Notes: a model not told the origin generated them from the letters alone. A stretch of 64,000 nucleotides of DNA from Panulirus ornatus (GCF_036320965.1 NC_092270.1:18913440-18977439); one strand, 5' to 3'. Shown: positions 34,177-47,299, counted from the first letter of the stretch. A program made the numbers and translations.

Positions 34177-35605
34177 CCATCACTGCCTCCCCTACAGTAC
34201 CATCACCACCACAACTACCATCACTCCCTCCCCTACAGTACCATCACCACCACAACTACCATCACTCCCTCCCCTACAGTACCATCACCACCACAACTAC
34301 CATCACTCCCTCCCCTACAGTACCATCACCACCACAACTACCATCACTCCCTCCCCTACAGTACCATCACCACCACAACTACCATCACTCCCTCCCCTAC
34401 AGTACCATCACCACCACAACTACCATCACTGCCTCCCCTACAGTACCATCACCACCACAACTACCATCACTCCCTCCCCTACAGTACCATCACCACCACA
34501 ACTACCATCACTGCCTCCCCTACAGTACCATCACCACCACAACTACCATCACTGCCTCCCCTACAGTACCATCACCACCACAACTACCATCACTCCGACC
34601 CCTACAGTACCATCACCACCACAACTACCATCACTCCGACCCCTACAGTACCATCACCACCACAACTACCATCACTCCGTCCCCTACAGTACCATCACCA
34701 CCACAACTACCATCACTTCGTCCCCTACAGTACCATCACCACCACAACTACCATCACTCCCTCCCCTACAGTACCATCACCACCACAACTACCATCACTC
34801 CCTCCCCTACAGTACCATCACCACCACAACTACCATCACTCCGTCCCCTACAGTACCATCACCACCACAACTACCATCACTCCCTCCCCTACAGTACCAT
34901 CACCACCACAACTACCATCACTCCCTCCCCTACAGTACCATCACCACCACAACTACCATCACTCCGTCCCCTACAGTACCATCACCACCACAACTACCAT
35001 CACTACATCCCCAACAGTACCATCACCACCACAACTACCATCACTCCCTCCCCTACAGTACCATCACCACCACAACTACCATCACTACATCCCCAACAGT
35101 ACCATCACCACCACAACTACCATCACTCCCTCCCCTACAGTACCATCACCACCACAACTACCATCACTACATCCCCAACAGTACCATCACCACCACAACT
35201 ACCATCACTCCCTCCCCTACAGTACCATCACCACCACAACTACCATCACTCCCTCCCCTACAGTACCATCACCACCACAACTACCATCACTCCCTCCCCT
35301 ACAGTACCATCACCACCACAACTACCATCACTCCCTCCCCTACAGTACCATCACCACCACAACTACCATCACTCCGTCCCCTACAGTACCATCACCACCA
35401 CAACTACCATCACTACATCCCCAACAGTACCATCACCACCACAACTACCATCACTCCCTCCCCTACAGTACCATCACCACCACAACTACCATCACTCCAT
35501 CCCCTACAGTACCATCACCACCACAACTACCATCACTGCCTCCCCTACAGTACCATCACCACCACAACTACCATCACTGCCTCCCCTACAGTACCATCAC
35601 CACAC
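34177..35605. repeat. Minisatellite, 41-bp C-rich unit
   Basis: About 35 copies of a unit starting CCCCTACAGTACCATCACCA. The plus strand is almost without G. No stop codon occurs in any of the three plus frames of the unit, so all three frames are open for about 1.4 kb. The predicted His/Thr/Pro-rich peptides are artefacts of this. Confidence 0.97.
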
Positions 35606-36118
35606 CATCACTACCAATCAACAGACCCCCGTCACCAACACCATCACTTGTGAAAACTTGGCCCAGTGTTCGGAAGGGGTCTTCACCCCCACAGCCCGGG
35701 CTGGGCCCAGGCTGCTTGAAGCCGCAGCCCTCAGGGCCCCACACACAGCCCCCCCACAGCCTGGTACACTTTGTAGGTACCTGTCCACTGCACACATGAA
35801 CTTCTCTACCGAGCAGCATCCCAGGCTGTTCGTGGCGGCAGATGGCGAGGTGTTGACGAGTCTTGGGCCCCGGGATGTGTAAGGTGTTCTCACACATCGT
35901 GCATGCCACACCTTTGGACGTCAGAGGTGTACTATATCACAAGGTCTTCCACGCCTGTCATGCCAGTAGGATGGCATTCTCCCCCGGTGAGTGCTTCAGG
36001 GATTACAGCCTCAGAGATGTCAGCCAGTCCCAGTCCATTCGTTTCTTTACCACAAAAATATGGCCTGCGAAAGATCGCTGAAAACTTGATCAAATTCCAA
36101 CATTTCACCCAACGTGGT
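35606..36118. other. Spacer with GC-rich open segment, possible exon, unrecognised
   Basis: Both strands have open frames here. On the minus strand GTGGACAG|GTACCT at about 35779-35792 is a good donor sequence. No conserved domain was recognised in any frame, and no matching second exon was found, so no gene is called. Confidence 0.2.
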
Positions 36119-36437
36119 TCCCACACCCCACAGTCACTACCAGAACTGTGGTACCCCAGCGCCGCTGTGGGTCCCACACCCCACAGTCACTACCACAACT
36201 GTAGTAACCCAGCGCCGCTGTGGGTCCCACATCCCACAGTCACTACCACACTGTGGTACCCCAGCGCCGCTGTGGGTCCCACACCCCACAGTCACTACCA
36301 GAACTGTGGTACCCCAGCGCCGCTGTGGGTCCCACACCCCACAGTCACTACCACAACTGTGGTACCCCAGCGCCGCTGTGGGTCCCACATCCCACAGTCA
36401 CTACCACAACTGTGGTACCCCAGCGCCGCTGTGGGTC
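36119..36437. repeat. Minisatellite, about 53-bp unit
   Basis: Six copies of a unit starting TCCCACACCCCACAGTCACT and ending CCAGCGCCGCTGTGGG. Confidence 0.95.
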
Positions 36438-36510
36438 CGCTGTAACGCCTCTCACGGTACAGTAAGAGGCCGCTGTGGGGGTCCGCTGTAACGCCTCTCA
36501 CGGTACAGTA
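36436..36510. repeat. Two-copy duplication
   Basis: TCCGCTGTAACGCCTCTCAC followed by GGTACAGTA occurs twice, about 45 bases apart. Confidence 0.85.
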
Positions 36511-39190
36511 CTGGCTGTGGTAGAGGAGCGGTGTACTGGCTGTGGTAGAGGAGCGGTGTACTGGCTGTGGTAGAGGAGCGGTGTACTGGCTGTGGTAGAG
36601 GAGCAGTGTACTGGCTGTGGTAGAGGAGCGGTGTACTGGCTGTGGTAGAGGAGCGGTGTACTGGCTGTGGTAGAGGAGCGGTGTACTGGCTGTGGTAGAG
36701 GAGCAGTGTACTGGCTGTGGTAGAGGAGCGGTGTACTGGCTGTGGTAGAGGAGCGGTGTACTGGCTGTGGTAGAGGAGCGGTGTACTGGCTGTGGTAGAG
36801 GAGCGGTGTACTGGCTGTGGTAGAGGAGCGGTGTACTGGCTGTGGTAGAGGAGCGGGGTACTGGCTGTGGTAGAGGAGCGGTGTACTGGCTGTGGTAGAG
36901 GAGCGGTGTACTGGCTGTGGTAGAGGAGCGGTGTACTGGCTGTGGTAGAGGAGCGGTGTACTGGCTGTGGTAGAGGAGCGGGGTACTGGCTGTGGTAGAG
37001 GAGCGGTGTACTGGCTGTGGTAGAGGAGCGGTGTACTGGCTGTGGTAGAGGAGCGGTGTACTGGCTGTGGTAGAGGAGCGGTGTACTGGCTGTGGTAGAG
37101 GAGCTGTGTACTGGCTGTGGTAGAGGAGCGGTGTACTGGCTGTGGTAGAGGAGCGGTGTACTGGCTGTGGTAGAGGAGTGGTGTATGCTGTGGTAAGGAG
37201 CGGTGTACTGGCTGTGGTAGAGGAGCGGTGTACTGGCTGTGGTAGAGGAGCGGTGTACTGGCTGTGGTAGAGGAGCGGTGTACTGGCTGTGGTAGAGGAG
37301 CGGTGTACTGGCTGTGGTAGAGGAGCGGTGTACTGGCTGTGGTAGAGGAGCGGTGTACTGGCTGTGGTAGAGGAGCGGTGTACTGGCTGTGGTAGAGGAG
37401 CGGTGTACTGGCTGTGGTAGAGGAGCGGTGTACTGGCTGTGGTAGAGGAGCGGTGTACTGGCTGTGGTAGAGGAGCGGTGTACTGGCTGTGGTAGAGGAG
37501 CGGTGTACTGGCTGTGGTAGAGGAGCGGTGTACTGGCTGTGGTAGAGGAGCGGTGTACTGGCTGTGGTAGAGGAGCGGTGTACTGGCTGTGGTAGAGGAG
37601 CGGTGTACTGGCTGTGGTAGAGGAGCGGTGTACTGGCTGTGGTAGAGGAGCGGTGTACTGGCTGTGGTAGAGGAGCGGTGTACTGGCTGTGGTAGAGGAG
37701 CGGTGTACTGGCTGTGGTAGAGGAGCGGTGTACTGGCTGTGGTAGAGGAGCGGTGTACTGGCTGTGGTAGAGGAGCGGTGTACTGGCTGTGGTAGAGGAG
37801 CGGTGTACTGGCTGTGGTAGAGGAGCGGTGTACTGGCTGTGGTAGAGGAGCGGTGTACTGGCTGTGGTAGAGGAGTGGTGTACTGGCTGTGGTACAGGAG
37901 CGGGGTACTGGCTGTGGTACAGGAGCGGGGTACTGGCTGTGGTAGAGGAGCGGGGTACTGGCTGTGGTAAAGGAGCGGTGTACTAGCTGTGGTAAAGGAG
38001 CAGTGTACTGGCTGTGGTAAAGGAGCGGTGTACTGGCTGTGGTAGAGGAGCGGGGTACTGGCTGTGGTAGAGGAGCAGTGTACTGGCTGTGGTAGAGGAG
38101 CGGTGTACTGGCTGTGGTAAAGGAGCGGTGTACTGGCTGTGGTAGAGGAGCGGGGTACTGGCTGTGGTAGAGGAGCAGTGTACTGGCTGTGGTAAAGGAG
38201 CAGTGTACTGGCTGTGGTAAAGGAGCAGTGTACTGGCTGTGGTAAAGGAGCAGGGTACTGGCTGTGGTAGAGGAGCGGTGTACTGGCTGTGGTAGAGGAG
38301 CGGTGTACTGGCTGTGGTAGAGGAGCGGTGTACTGGCTGTGGTAGAGGAGCGGTGTACTGGCTGTGGTAGAGGAGCGGTGTACTGGCTGTGGTAGAGGAG
38401 CGGTGTACTGGCTGTGGTAGAGGAGCGGGGTACTGGCTGTGGTAGAGGAGCGGTGTACTGGCTGTGGTAGAGGAGCGGTGTACTGGCTGTGGTAAAGGAG
38501 CGGTGTACTGGCTGTGGTAGAGGAGCGGTGTACTGGCTGTGGTAAAGGAGCGGTGTACTGGCTGTGGTAAAGGAGCGGTGTACTGGCTGTGGTACAGGAG
38601 CGGGGTACTGGCTGTGGTAAAGGAGCGGTGTACTGGCTGTGGTAGAGAGCGGTGTACTGGCTGTGGTAAAGGAGCGGGGTACTGGCTGTGGTAGAGGAGC
38701 GGTGTACTGGCTGTGGTAGAAGGAGCGGTGTACTGGCTGTGGTAAAGGAGCGGGGTACTGGCTGTGGTAAAGGAGCGGTGTACTGGCTGTGGTACAGGAG
38801 CGGGTACTGGCTGTGGTAAAGGAGCGGTGTACTGGCTGTGGTAGAAGGAGCGGTGTACTGGCTGTGGTAGAGGAGCGGTGTACTGGCTGTGTAGAGGAGC
38901 AGGTTACTTGGCGTTGGTGTAAGAGCGGTGTAACTGGCTGTTGGTAAAAGGAGCAGTGTGACTGGCTTGGTAGAGGAGCGTGAGTACGGCTAGTGGTAGA
39001 GGCAGGTGTACTGGCTGTGGTAGAGACGCGGTGTACTGGCTAGTGGTAGAGGAGCGTGTACTGGCTGTGGGAGGCAGGTGATACTGGCTGTGGTATGTGA
39101 AAGCAGGGGTACTGGCTGTGGTAAGGAGCGGTGACTGGCGTGTAAGGTAGGTGATACCATGTAAGAGAGCAGGTATGGTGTGGTACAGTA
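36511..39190. repeat. Minisatellite, 25-bp unit, about 100 copies
   Basis: The unit starts CTGGCTGTGGTAGAGGAGCG. Copies between about 37200 and 37860 look identical. From about 38880 to the end, single-base insertions and deletions become frequent. Confidence 0.97.
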
Positions 39191-39447
39191 CACAGTGACC
39201 TGTGAGCAGGGTCATGGTGAACACTACTAGGCTGGACAGACTGATGGTCATGGTAGAAGCACCATCAACAGGACTGGTGGTACTGGTGACTGCCAGGGAA
39301 TGGAGGTCATGGGTGAGAGAGCATCGGAGAGGACGTGTGAACTGGCTGGGTAGAGGAGCGTTATGGCTTGTAAGGACGGTGACGCTTGCGTAGCAGAGTG
39401 GTACCTCTGGAGAGGTATGGTGAAACCGAGTAAAGCAGTGGTAAATC
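39191..39447. other. Irregular junction between two arrays
   Basis: Mixed fragments of both neighbouring repeats with many indels; no other content recognised. Confidence 0.5.
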
Positions 39448-42400
39448 TGCAGGGTCATGTGTAACACCATCACACAGTGGACACTTGATCAGGTCATGGT
39501 GAACACCATCAACAAGTGGACACTCTGGCAGGGTCATGGTGAACACCATCAACACAGTGGACACTCTGGCAGAGGTCATGGTGAACACCATCAACACAGC
39601 TGGACACTCTGGCAGGGTCATTGGTGAACACCTCACACAGGTGACACTCTGGCAAGGGTCATGGTGAACCATCACACAGGGACACTCTGGCAGGGTCATG
39701 GTGAAACACCATCAAAACAGCTGGACACTCTGGCAGGGTCATGGTGAACACCATCAACACAGCGGACACTCTGGCAGGGTCATGGTGAACACCATCAAAC
39801 AGGGACACTCTGGCAGGGTCATGGTGAACCATCAACACCACACTCGGCGGCTCTGGAAGCCATCAACACAACACGGGACGCAGGGTCATGGTAGAAACGA
39901 CCATCACACAGTGGGACACTCTGGCAGGGTCATGGTGAACACCATCAACACAGTGGACACTCTGGCAGGGTCATGTGAACACCATCAACACAGTGGACAC
40001 TCTGGCATGGTCATGGTGAACACCATCAACACAGCGGACACTCTGGCAGGGTCATGGTGAACCCATCAACACAGCGGACACTCTGGCAGGGTCATGGTGA
40101 ACACCATCAACACAGCGGACACTCTGGCAGGGTCATGGTGAACACCATCAACACAGCGGACACTCTGGCAGGGTCATGGTGAACACCATCAACACAGCGG
40201 ACACTCTGGCAGGGTCATGGTGAACCACCATCAACACAGCTGGACACTCTGGCAGGGTCATGGTGAACACCATCAACACAGCGGACACTCTGGCAGGGTC
40301 ATGGTGAACACCATCAACACAGCGGACACTCTGGCAGGGTCATGTGAACACCATCAACACAGCGACACTCTGGCAGGGTCATGGTGAACACCATCAACAC
40401 AGTGGACACTCTGGCAGGTCATGGTGAACACCATCAACACAGTGGACACTCTGGCAGGGTCATGGTGAACACCATCAACACAGCGACACTCTGGCAAGGT
40501 CATGGTGAACACCATCAACACAGTGGACACTCTGGCAAGGTCATGGTGAACACCATCAACACAGTGGACACTCTGGCAGGGTCATGGTGAACACCATCAA
40601 CACAGCGGACACTCTGGCAGGGTCATGGTGAACACCATCAACACAGTGGACACTCTGGCAGGGTCATGGTGAACACCATCAACACAGCGGACACTCTGGC
40701 AGGGTCATGGTGAACACCACAACACAGCGGACACTCTGGCAGGGTCATGGTGAACACCATCAACACAGGGACACTCTGGCAGGGTCATGGTGAACACCAT
40801 CAACACAGCGGACACTCTGGCAGGGTCATGGTGAACACCATCAACACAGTGGACACTCTGGCAAGGTCATGGTGAACACCATCAACACAGCGGACACTCT
40901 GGCAGGGTCATGGTGAACACCATCAACACAGCGGACACTCTGGCAGGGTCATGGTGAACACCATCAACACAGTGGACACTCTGGCAGGGTCATGGTGAAC
41001 ACCATCAACACAGCGGACACTCTGGCAGGGTCATGGTGAACACCATCAACACAGCGGACACTCTGGCAGGGTCATGGTGAACACCATCAACACAGTGGAC
41101 ACTCTGGCAGGGTCATGGTGAACACCATCAACACAGTGGACACTCTGGCAGGGTCATGGTGAACACCATCAACACAGCGGACACTCTGGCAGGGTCATGG
41201 TGAACACCATCAACACAGCGGACACTCTGGCAGGGTCATGGTGAACACCATCAACACAGTGGACACTCTGGCAGGGTCATGGTGAACACCATCAACACAG
41301 CGGACACTCTGGCAGGGTCATGGTGAACACCATCAACACAGCGGACACTCTGGCAGGGTCATGGTGAACACCATCAACACAGTGGACACTCTGGCAGGGT
41401 CATGGTGAACACCATCAACACAGCGGACACTCTGGCAGGGTCATGGTGAACACCATCAACACAGCGGACACTCTGGCAGGGTCATGGTGAACACCATCAA
41501 CACAGTGGACACTCTGGCAGGGTCATGGTGAACACCATCAACACAGTGGACACTCTGGCAGGGTCATGGTGAACACCATCAACACAGTGGACACTCTGGC
41601 AGGGTCATGGTGAACACCATCAACACAGCGGACACTCTGGCAGGGTCATGGTGAACACCATCAACACAGTGGACACTCTGGCAGGGTCATGGTGAACACC
41701 ATCAACACAGTGGACACTCTGGCAGGGTCATGGTGAACACCATCAACACAGCGGACACTCTGGCAGGGTCATGGTGAACACCATCAACACAGCGGACACT
41801 CTGGCAGGGTCATGGTGAACACCATCAACACAGTGGACACTCTGGCAGGGTCATGGTGAACACCATCAACACAGTGGACACTCTGGCAGGGTCATGGTGA
41901 ACACCATCAACACAGTGGACACTCTGGCAGGGTCATGGTGAACACCATCAACACAGCGGACACTCTGGCAGGGTCATGGTGAACACCATCAACACAGCGG
42001 ACACTCTGGCAGGGTCATGGTGAACACCATCAACACAGCGGACACTCTGGCAGGGTCATGGTGAACACCATCAACACAGCGGACACTCTGGCAGGGTCAT
42101 GGTGAACACCATCAACACAGCGGACACTCTGGCAGGGTCATGGTGAACACCATCAACACAGTGGACACTCTGGCAGGGTCATGGTGAACACCATCAACAC
42201 AGCGGACACTCTGGCAGGGTCATGGTGAACACCATCAACACAGCGGACACTCTGGCAGGGTCATGGTGAACACCATCAACACAGCGGACACTCTGGCAGG
42301 GTCATGGTGAACACCATCAACACAGCGGACACTCTGGCAGGGTCATGGTGAACACCATCAACACAGCGGACACTCTGGCAGGGTCATGGTGAACACCATC

Positions 42401-44757
42401 AACACAGCGGACACTCTGGCAGGGTCATGGTGAACACCATCAACACAGCGGACACTCTGGCAGGGTCATGGTGAACACCATCAACACAGCGGACACTCTG
42501 GCAGGGTCATGGTGAACACCATCAACACAGCGGACACTCTGGCAGGGTCATGGTGAACACCATCAACACAGCGGACACTCTGGCAGGGTCATGGTGAACA
42601 CCATCAACACAGCGGACACTCTGGCAGGGTCATGGTGAACACCATCAACACAGCGGACACTCTGGCAGGGTCATGGTGAACACCATCAACACAGCGGACA
42701 CTCTGGCAGGGTCATGGTGAACACCATCAACACAGCGGACACTCTGGCAGGGTCATGGTGAACACCATCAACACAGCGGACACTCTGGCAGGGTCATGGT
42801 GAACACCATCAACACAGCGGACACTCTGGCAGGGTCATGGTGAACACCATCAACACAGCGGACACTCTGGCAGGGTCATGGTGAACACCATCAACACAGC
42901 GGACACTCTGGCAGGGTCATGGTGAACACCATCAACACAGCGGACACTCTGGCAGGGTCATGGTGAACACCATCAACACAGCGGACACTCTGGCAGGGTC
43001 ATGGTGAACACCATCAACACAGCGGACACTCTGGCAGGGTCATGGTGAACACCATCAACACAGCGGACACTCTGGCAGGGTCATGGTGAACACCATCAAC
43101 ACAGCGGACACTCTGGCAGGGTCATGGTGAACACCATCAACACAGCGGACACTCTGGCAGGGTCATGGTGAACACCATCAACACAGCGGACACTCTGGCA
43201 GGGTCATGGTGAACACCATCAACACAGCGGACACTCTGGCAGGGTCATGGTGAACACCATCAACACAGCGGACACTCTGGCAGGGTCATGGTGAACACCA
43301 TCAACACAGTGGACACTCTGGCAGGGTCATGGTGAACACCATCAACACAGCGGACACTCTGGCAGGGTCATGGTGAACACCATCAACACAGCGGACACTC
43401 TGGCAGGGTCAGGTGAACACCATCAACACAGCGGACACTCTGGCAGGGTCATGGTGAACACCATCAACACAGCGGACACTCTGGCAGGGTCATGGTGAAC
43501 ACCATCAACACAGCGGACACTCTGGCAGGGTCATGGTGAACACCATCAACACAGCGGACACTCTGGCAGGGTCATGGTGAACACCATCAACACAGCGGAC
43601 ACTCTGGCAGGGTCATGGTGAACACCATCAACACAGTGGACACTCTGGCAGGGTCATGGTGAACACCATCAACACAGCGGACACTCTGGCAGGGTCATGG
43701 TGAACACCATCAACACAGTGGACACTCTGGCAGGGTCATGGTGAACACCATCAACACAGCGGACACTCTGGCAGGGTCATGGTGAACACCATCAACACAG
43801 TGGACACTCTGGCAGGGTCATGGTGAACACCATCAACACAGCGGACACTCTGGCAGGGTCATGGTGAACACCAACACAGTGGACACTCTGGCAGGGTCAT
43901 GGTGAACACCAACACAGTGGACACTCTGGCAGGGTCATGGTGAATACCATCAACACAGCGGACACTCTGGCAGGGTCATGGTGAACACCATCAACACAGC
44001 GGACACTCTGGCAGGGTCATGGTGAACACCATCAACACAGCGGACACTCTGGCAGGGTCATGGTGAACACCATCAACACAGCGGACACTCTGGCAGGGTC
44101 ATGGTGAACACCAACACAGTGGACACTCTGGCAGGGTCAGGGTGAACACCATCAACACAGCGGACACTCTGGCAGGGTCATGGTGAACACCATCAACACA
44201 GCGGGCACTCTGGCAGGGTCATGGTGAACACCATCAACACAGCGGACACTCTGGCAGGGTCATGGTGAACACCAACACAGTGGACACTCTGGCAGGGTCA
44301 GGGTGAACACCATCAACACAGCGGACACTCTGGCAGGGTCAGGGTGAACACCATCAACACGGCGGACACTCTGGCAGGGTCAGGGTGAACACCATCAACA
44401 CAGTGGACCCTCTGGCAGGGTCATGGTGAACACCATCAACACAGCGGACACTCTGGCAGGGTCATGGTGAACACCATCAACACAGTGGACCCTCTGGCAG
44501 GGTCATGGTGAACACCATCAACACAGCGGAGACTCTGGCAGGGTCATGGTGAACACCATCAACACAGCGGAGACTCTGGCAGGGTCAGGGTGAACACCAT
44601 CAACACAGTGGACCCTCTGGCAGGGTCATGGTGAACACCATCAACACAGCGGACACTCTGGCAGGGTCATGGTGAACACCATCAACACAGTGGACCCTCT
44701 GGCAGGGTCATGGTGAACACCATCAACACAGCGGACACTCTGGCAGGGTCAGGGTGA
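39448..44757. repeat. Large minisatellite, 41-bp unit, about 128 copies
   Basis: The unit starts AACACCATCAACACAGCGGA and ends CAGGGTCATGGTG. The main variant is GCGG/GTGG. Units at 42200-43300 are nearly all identical. The first kilobase (to about 40500) has many one-base indels. Small deletions (AACACCAACACAG) appear from about 43870 on. Confidence 0.98.
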
Positions 44758-45030
44758 GGGGGTTCCCCCAGGGATGAAGATCACTGCCACAGGTCACACC
44801 AACGTACGTACGTACGGACCACGATACAACTGCAGGAGTCCGGTAACACGACACGCACACATGATGGTGGTGGTTATGAGGAGTGGTTGTGGTTGTGGCA
44901 GGGGTGAAGGGGTGGTTATGACGTCAGACGGGCCATCAACCATAGGTATGTTTATCATCTCACTAAACATTTATTGTGTGAAGCCTACAAAGAGGACTGT
45001 GAAAGGGAAAAAGCGATATGGGAAAAGCAT
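44758..45030. other. Unassigned spacer
   Basis: Contains ACGTACGTACGTACGG near 44803 and a perfect TGACGTCA palindrome (CRE-like) at 44919-44926. No gene recognised. Confidence 0.4.
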
Positions 45031-45510
45031 TTAAGAATTTTGGAGGAAGTGAAAAACTTGCCTTCTAAAAACTGACCAGTCATAGTTATTCGAAAAGACA
45101 TGAGAGGGTAGAAGATTCCAAAACTTCGATGTGTAGGGAAAGAAGCAGGTATCAAAACGGCCCACCCCTGAGTTGCCGATGGCCACAGTGATCATGTGAC
45201 GCAGCAGCTTGCCGAGCATTGTGCGGTCGAGCTAGTGGTGGGGGGGGGGGGTACACAAGCAGCCAGCCCCCGGGTGTAAAAACCAAAGTAATACCTATAC
45301 AAGAGGGAAAGAGAACAAGCATTCCAGAGTGAGGTAAGAGGGTCAAGTTTGAAAGTTAGCCTGGCACACTTAATAAGTCGTATCGCTTTCAACTCTTTCA
45401 AGTAAGGAAGGATACAGAGCTAGAACCACCTCAGATGTGAGAGCAGAGCTCTATACAAGGATGGATCAGTCCGTTTGTACAAAAGAGCAACCGCTTCGAA
45501 TAGAAAAAGA
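45031..45510 (-). mobile_element. LINE C-terminal fragment
   Basis: The minus strand reads LKAIRLIKCARLTFKLDPL, LLYRYYFGFYTRGLAACVPP and, in another frame, CFFPYTSKFWNLLPSHVF ending in FRRQVFHFLQ. This matches the usual end of many CR1/Jockey-type ORF2 proteins (RYFFG, LWNSLP-VFP, FK-V--FL). At least one frameshift, near a G-run at 45238-45251, separates the parts. It is a fossil fragment. Confidence 0.75.
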
Positions 45511-45743
45511 AATTTCGACATTTCAACGGGACTTCTAGCTTCCGAGAGGCAGACTTAGCTATATTCTTCCCTCTGTTCTCGCTATATTTCCCCCCACTTC
45601 TAAACCATCATATGTGTATCGCTCATGGTGTAAGGTGGGCACCAGCACTGGATAAAGCCAGGGACTTTGGACGAGAGAGGAAGTGTCCTGGTTTCCCTTA
45701 CTACACCTTGCACGGCTCTCTCTCACAGTGTTTTCAGAAGGCG

Positions 45744-45804
<61 letters not shown>

Positions 45805-46270
45805 GTCCATTCTAGATCAATGGTCCTGGCCTTACACTGTCACCTTTGTGGCGACTAAGAAGAACAACGGTTCGTTTCCTGAGGATCCACACACGACTCG
45901 ATGTTCAGGGCAGAAGTTATCTCTCCGTGTGGGACGTCTTGCTCACACACTGGCGGGGAACTTCCCCCTCTGCTCGTCCAATGTAGACTGGTGCCCAGTT
46001 AATGGTGGACGCTATCTTAAGTCACCAGACTCACACACGGGATCCAAAATTTACCTCTGGTTCAACGAATGAGTTAACTGAATATTATCACGAACTTCTG
46101 AGACACTGTGGCAAATGACAAGTTGCCAGAATTTTGTATTCCACTCACTGAAGTTCATATCTGCTGCTGAAGTTAAAAGTCTAAGATGTTCTATCTCCTC
46201 GCTACTTGATTTAGGGCTAAAATCGGTTGCCATACGAACATATTTGTCAAGTGTCATTGCCTATATGTGC
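45511..46270. other. Unassigned spacer with (CA)n
   Basis: No gene recognised. A CA microsatellite lies at 45745-45802. Confidence 0.5.
45745..45802. repeat. (CA)n microsatellite
   Basis: Uninterrupted CA run of about 57 bases. Confidence 0.97.
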
Positions 46271-46429
46271 TGTACGGGGAGGGGTTTGTACACACTCGTG
46301 GGGGACCCCATCTACTGTTCAGTCTACCTTCCAATCAGGCTCTGAAATTCATGTTTGTTGTCTACATCAGCCACGCCCTCAGCCAATCTGGACCAATCAT
46401 CCACCACTCTTATACCATGAGATTATTTA

Positions 46430-46568
46430 CACTTCTTATTTACAGGTTTTTTACTGTATTTCATATAATGTCCTCTGGTTTCTCTGTCCCCACATCTCTC
46501 ACAGAACTCTCCACTTCGTTAAACTCAAAAGCTTGCGATTAGGTCACCCCTAACTCTTTTCTCTTCTA
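46430..46568 (-). mobile_element. CR1-like LINE fragment
   Basis: Nucleotide order resembles 15530-15690 (ATAATGTCCTCTGGTTTCTC, then GATTAGGTCACCCCTAACTC, then TTTTCTCTTCTAAG). It is the C-terminal RGDLI-type part of a CR1-like ORF2, decayed. Confidence 0.5.
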
Positions 46569-46570
46569 AG

Positions 46571-46608
46571 TGTGTGTGTGTGTGAGTGTGAGTGTGTGTG
46601 TGTGTGTG
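46571..46608. repeat. (TG)n microsatellite
   Basis: TG run with two GA interruptions, abutting the CR1-like fragment. Confidence 0.95.
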
Positions 46609-46802
46609 GCAACGTCACCTGTCTTTCTCCGTCTTTCCTTGGCGGTCAGCGTAGGTTTCGACGTGCTATAACAACCATCACTTCCTATGACCCAGCGTGT
46701 AGCGCTACGTCAGATCTCTCTGCTTCACTACAACACAAGTTGTTATATTGTTGATAAAATTGTAACGAAACCAACACGCAAGGATAGTATTTCCAGCCCC
46801 GG

Positions 46803-47228
46803 TCACTGAAGGATGGGATGAAGACGAAGGTCACTGTCCACAAAACTTCCAACTTGACATAACAGCGGAGGGATGTGCACCTCTGGCCGGGGTGTGGACG
46901 ACTGTGTGGCCGGTGGTGGGAGACGATGGAGGCTGAGCGGGTGCACGACCAACTGGTCTTCCCCCTGGCAAGGTGGAACGCGTCGCCGGGAGGTCGACTT
47001 TCCGTGGGCACTGTCTGCGTTAACGGGCCACACGGCTAGACGGTACGACCCCGACGCCATGTACGGCTTCGGTCCAGACGCCACGCCTCGGGCGAGGAGT
47101 CGCTCCCGTGTGTCTTCACTGTCACGGTTCTTGAGAATGGCTGGTGGGCAGCCAGCGTGTCGCAGGAGGAGGAGGAAGAGGAGGAGGGGCGGCGCCCCGA
47201 GCGGGGGGGCACTCGCCGACTGGGCCAC
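46803..47228 (-). other. GC-rich open frame, doubtful coding region
   Basis: A 141-codon frame starts near a hydrophobic run (PPLLLFLLLL at residues 13-22) that could look like a signal peptide, but the Leu run mirrors a GGA/GAG-rich simple repeat on the other strand (47161-47190). No domain was recognised. It is the most gene-like frame of the right half by composition, but I would not call it a gene on this evidence. Confidence 0.12.
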
Positions 47229-47299
47229 CGTCGCGCCTCGTCAGGAGCCAGCAACGCCGATGAGGGGGTGACGAAGCCACTTACAGCGACGCGAGCTCC

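Noticed and set aside
44919..44926. CRE (TGACGTCA) as a promoter element
   Set aside because: A single eight-base palindrome with no gene or transcription start recognised nearby is not enough.
46803..47228. Secreted protein or neuropeptide precursor suggested by a Leu-rich start
   Set aside because: The Leu run is the complement of a GAG/GGA simple repeat; no cleavage-site pattern, peptide repeats or second exon was found.
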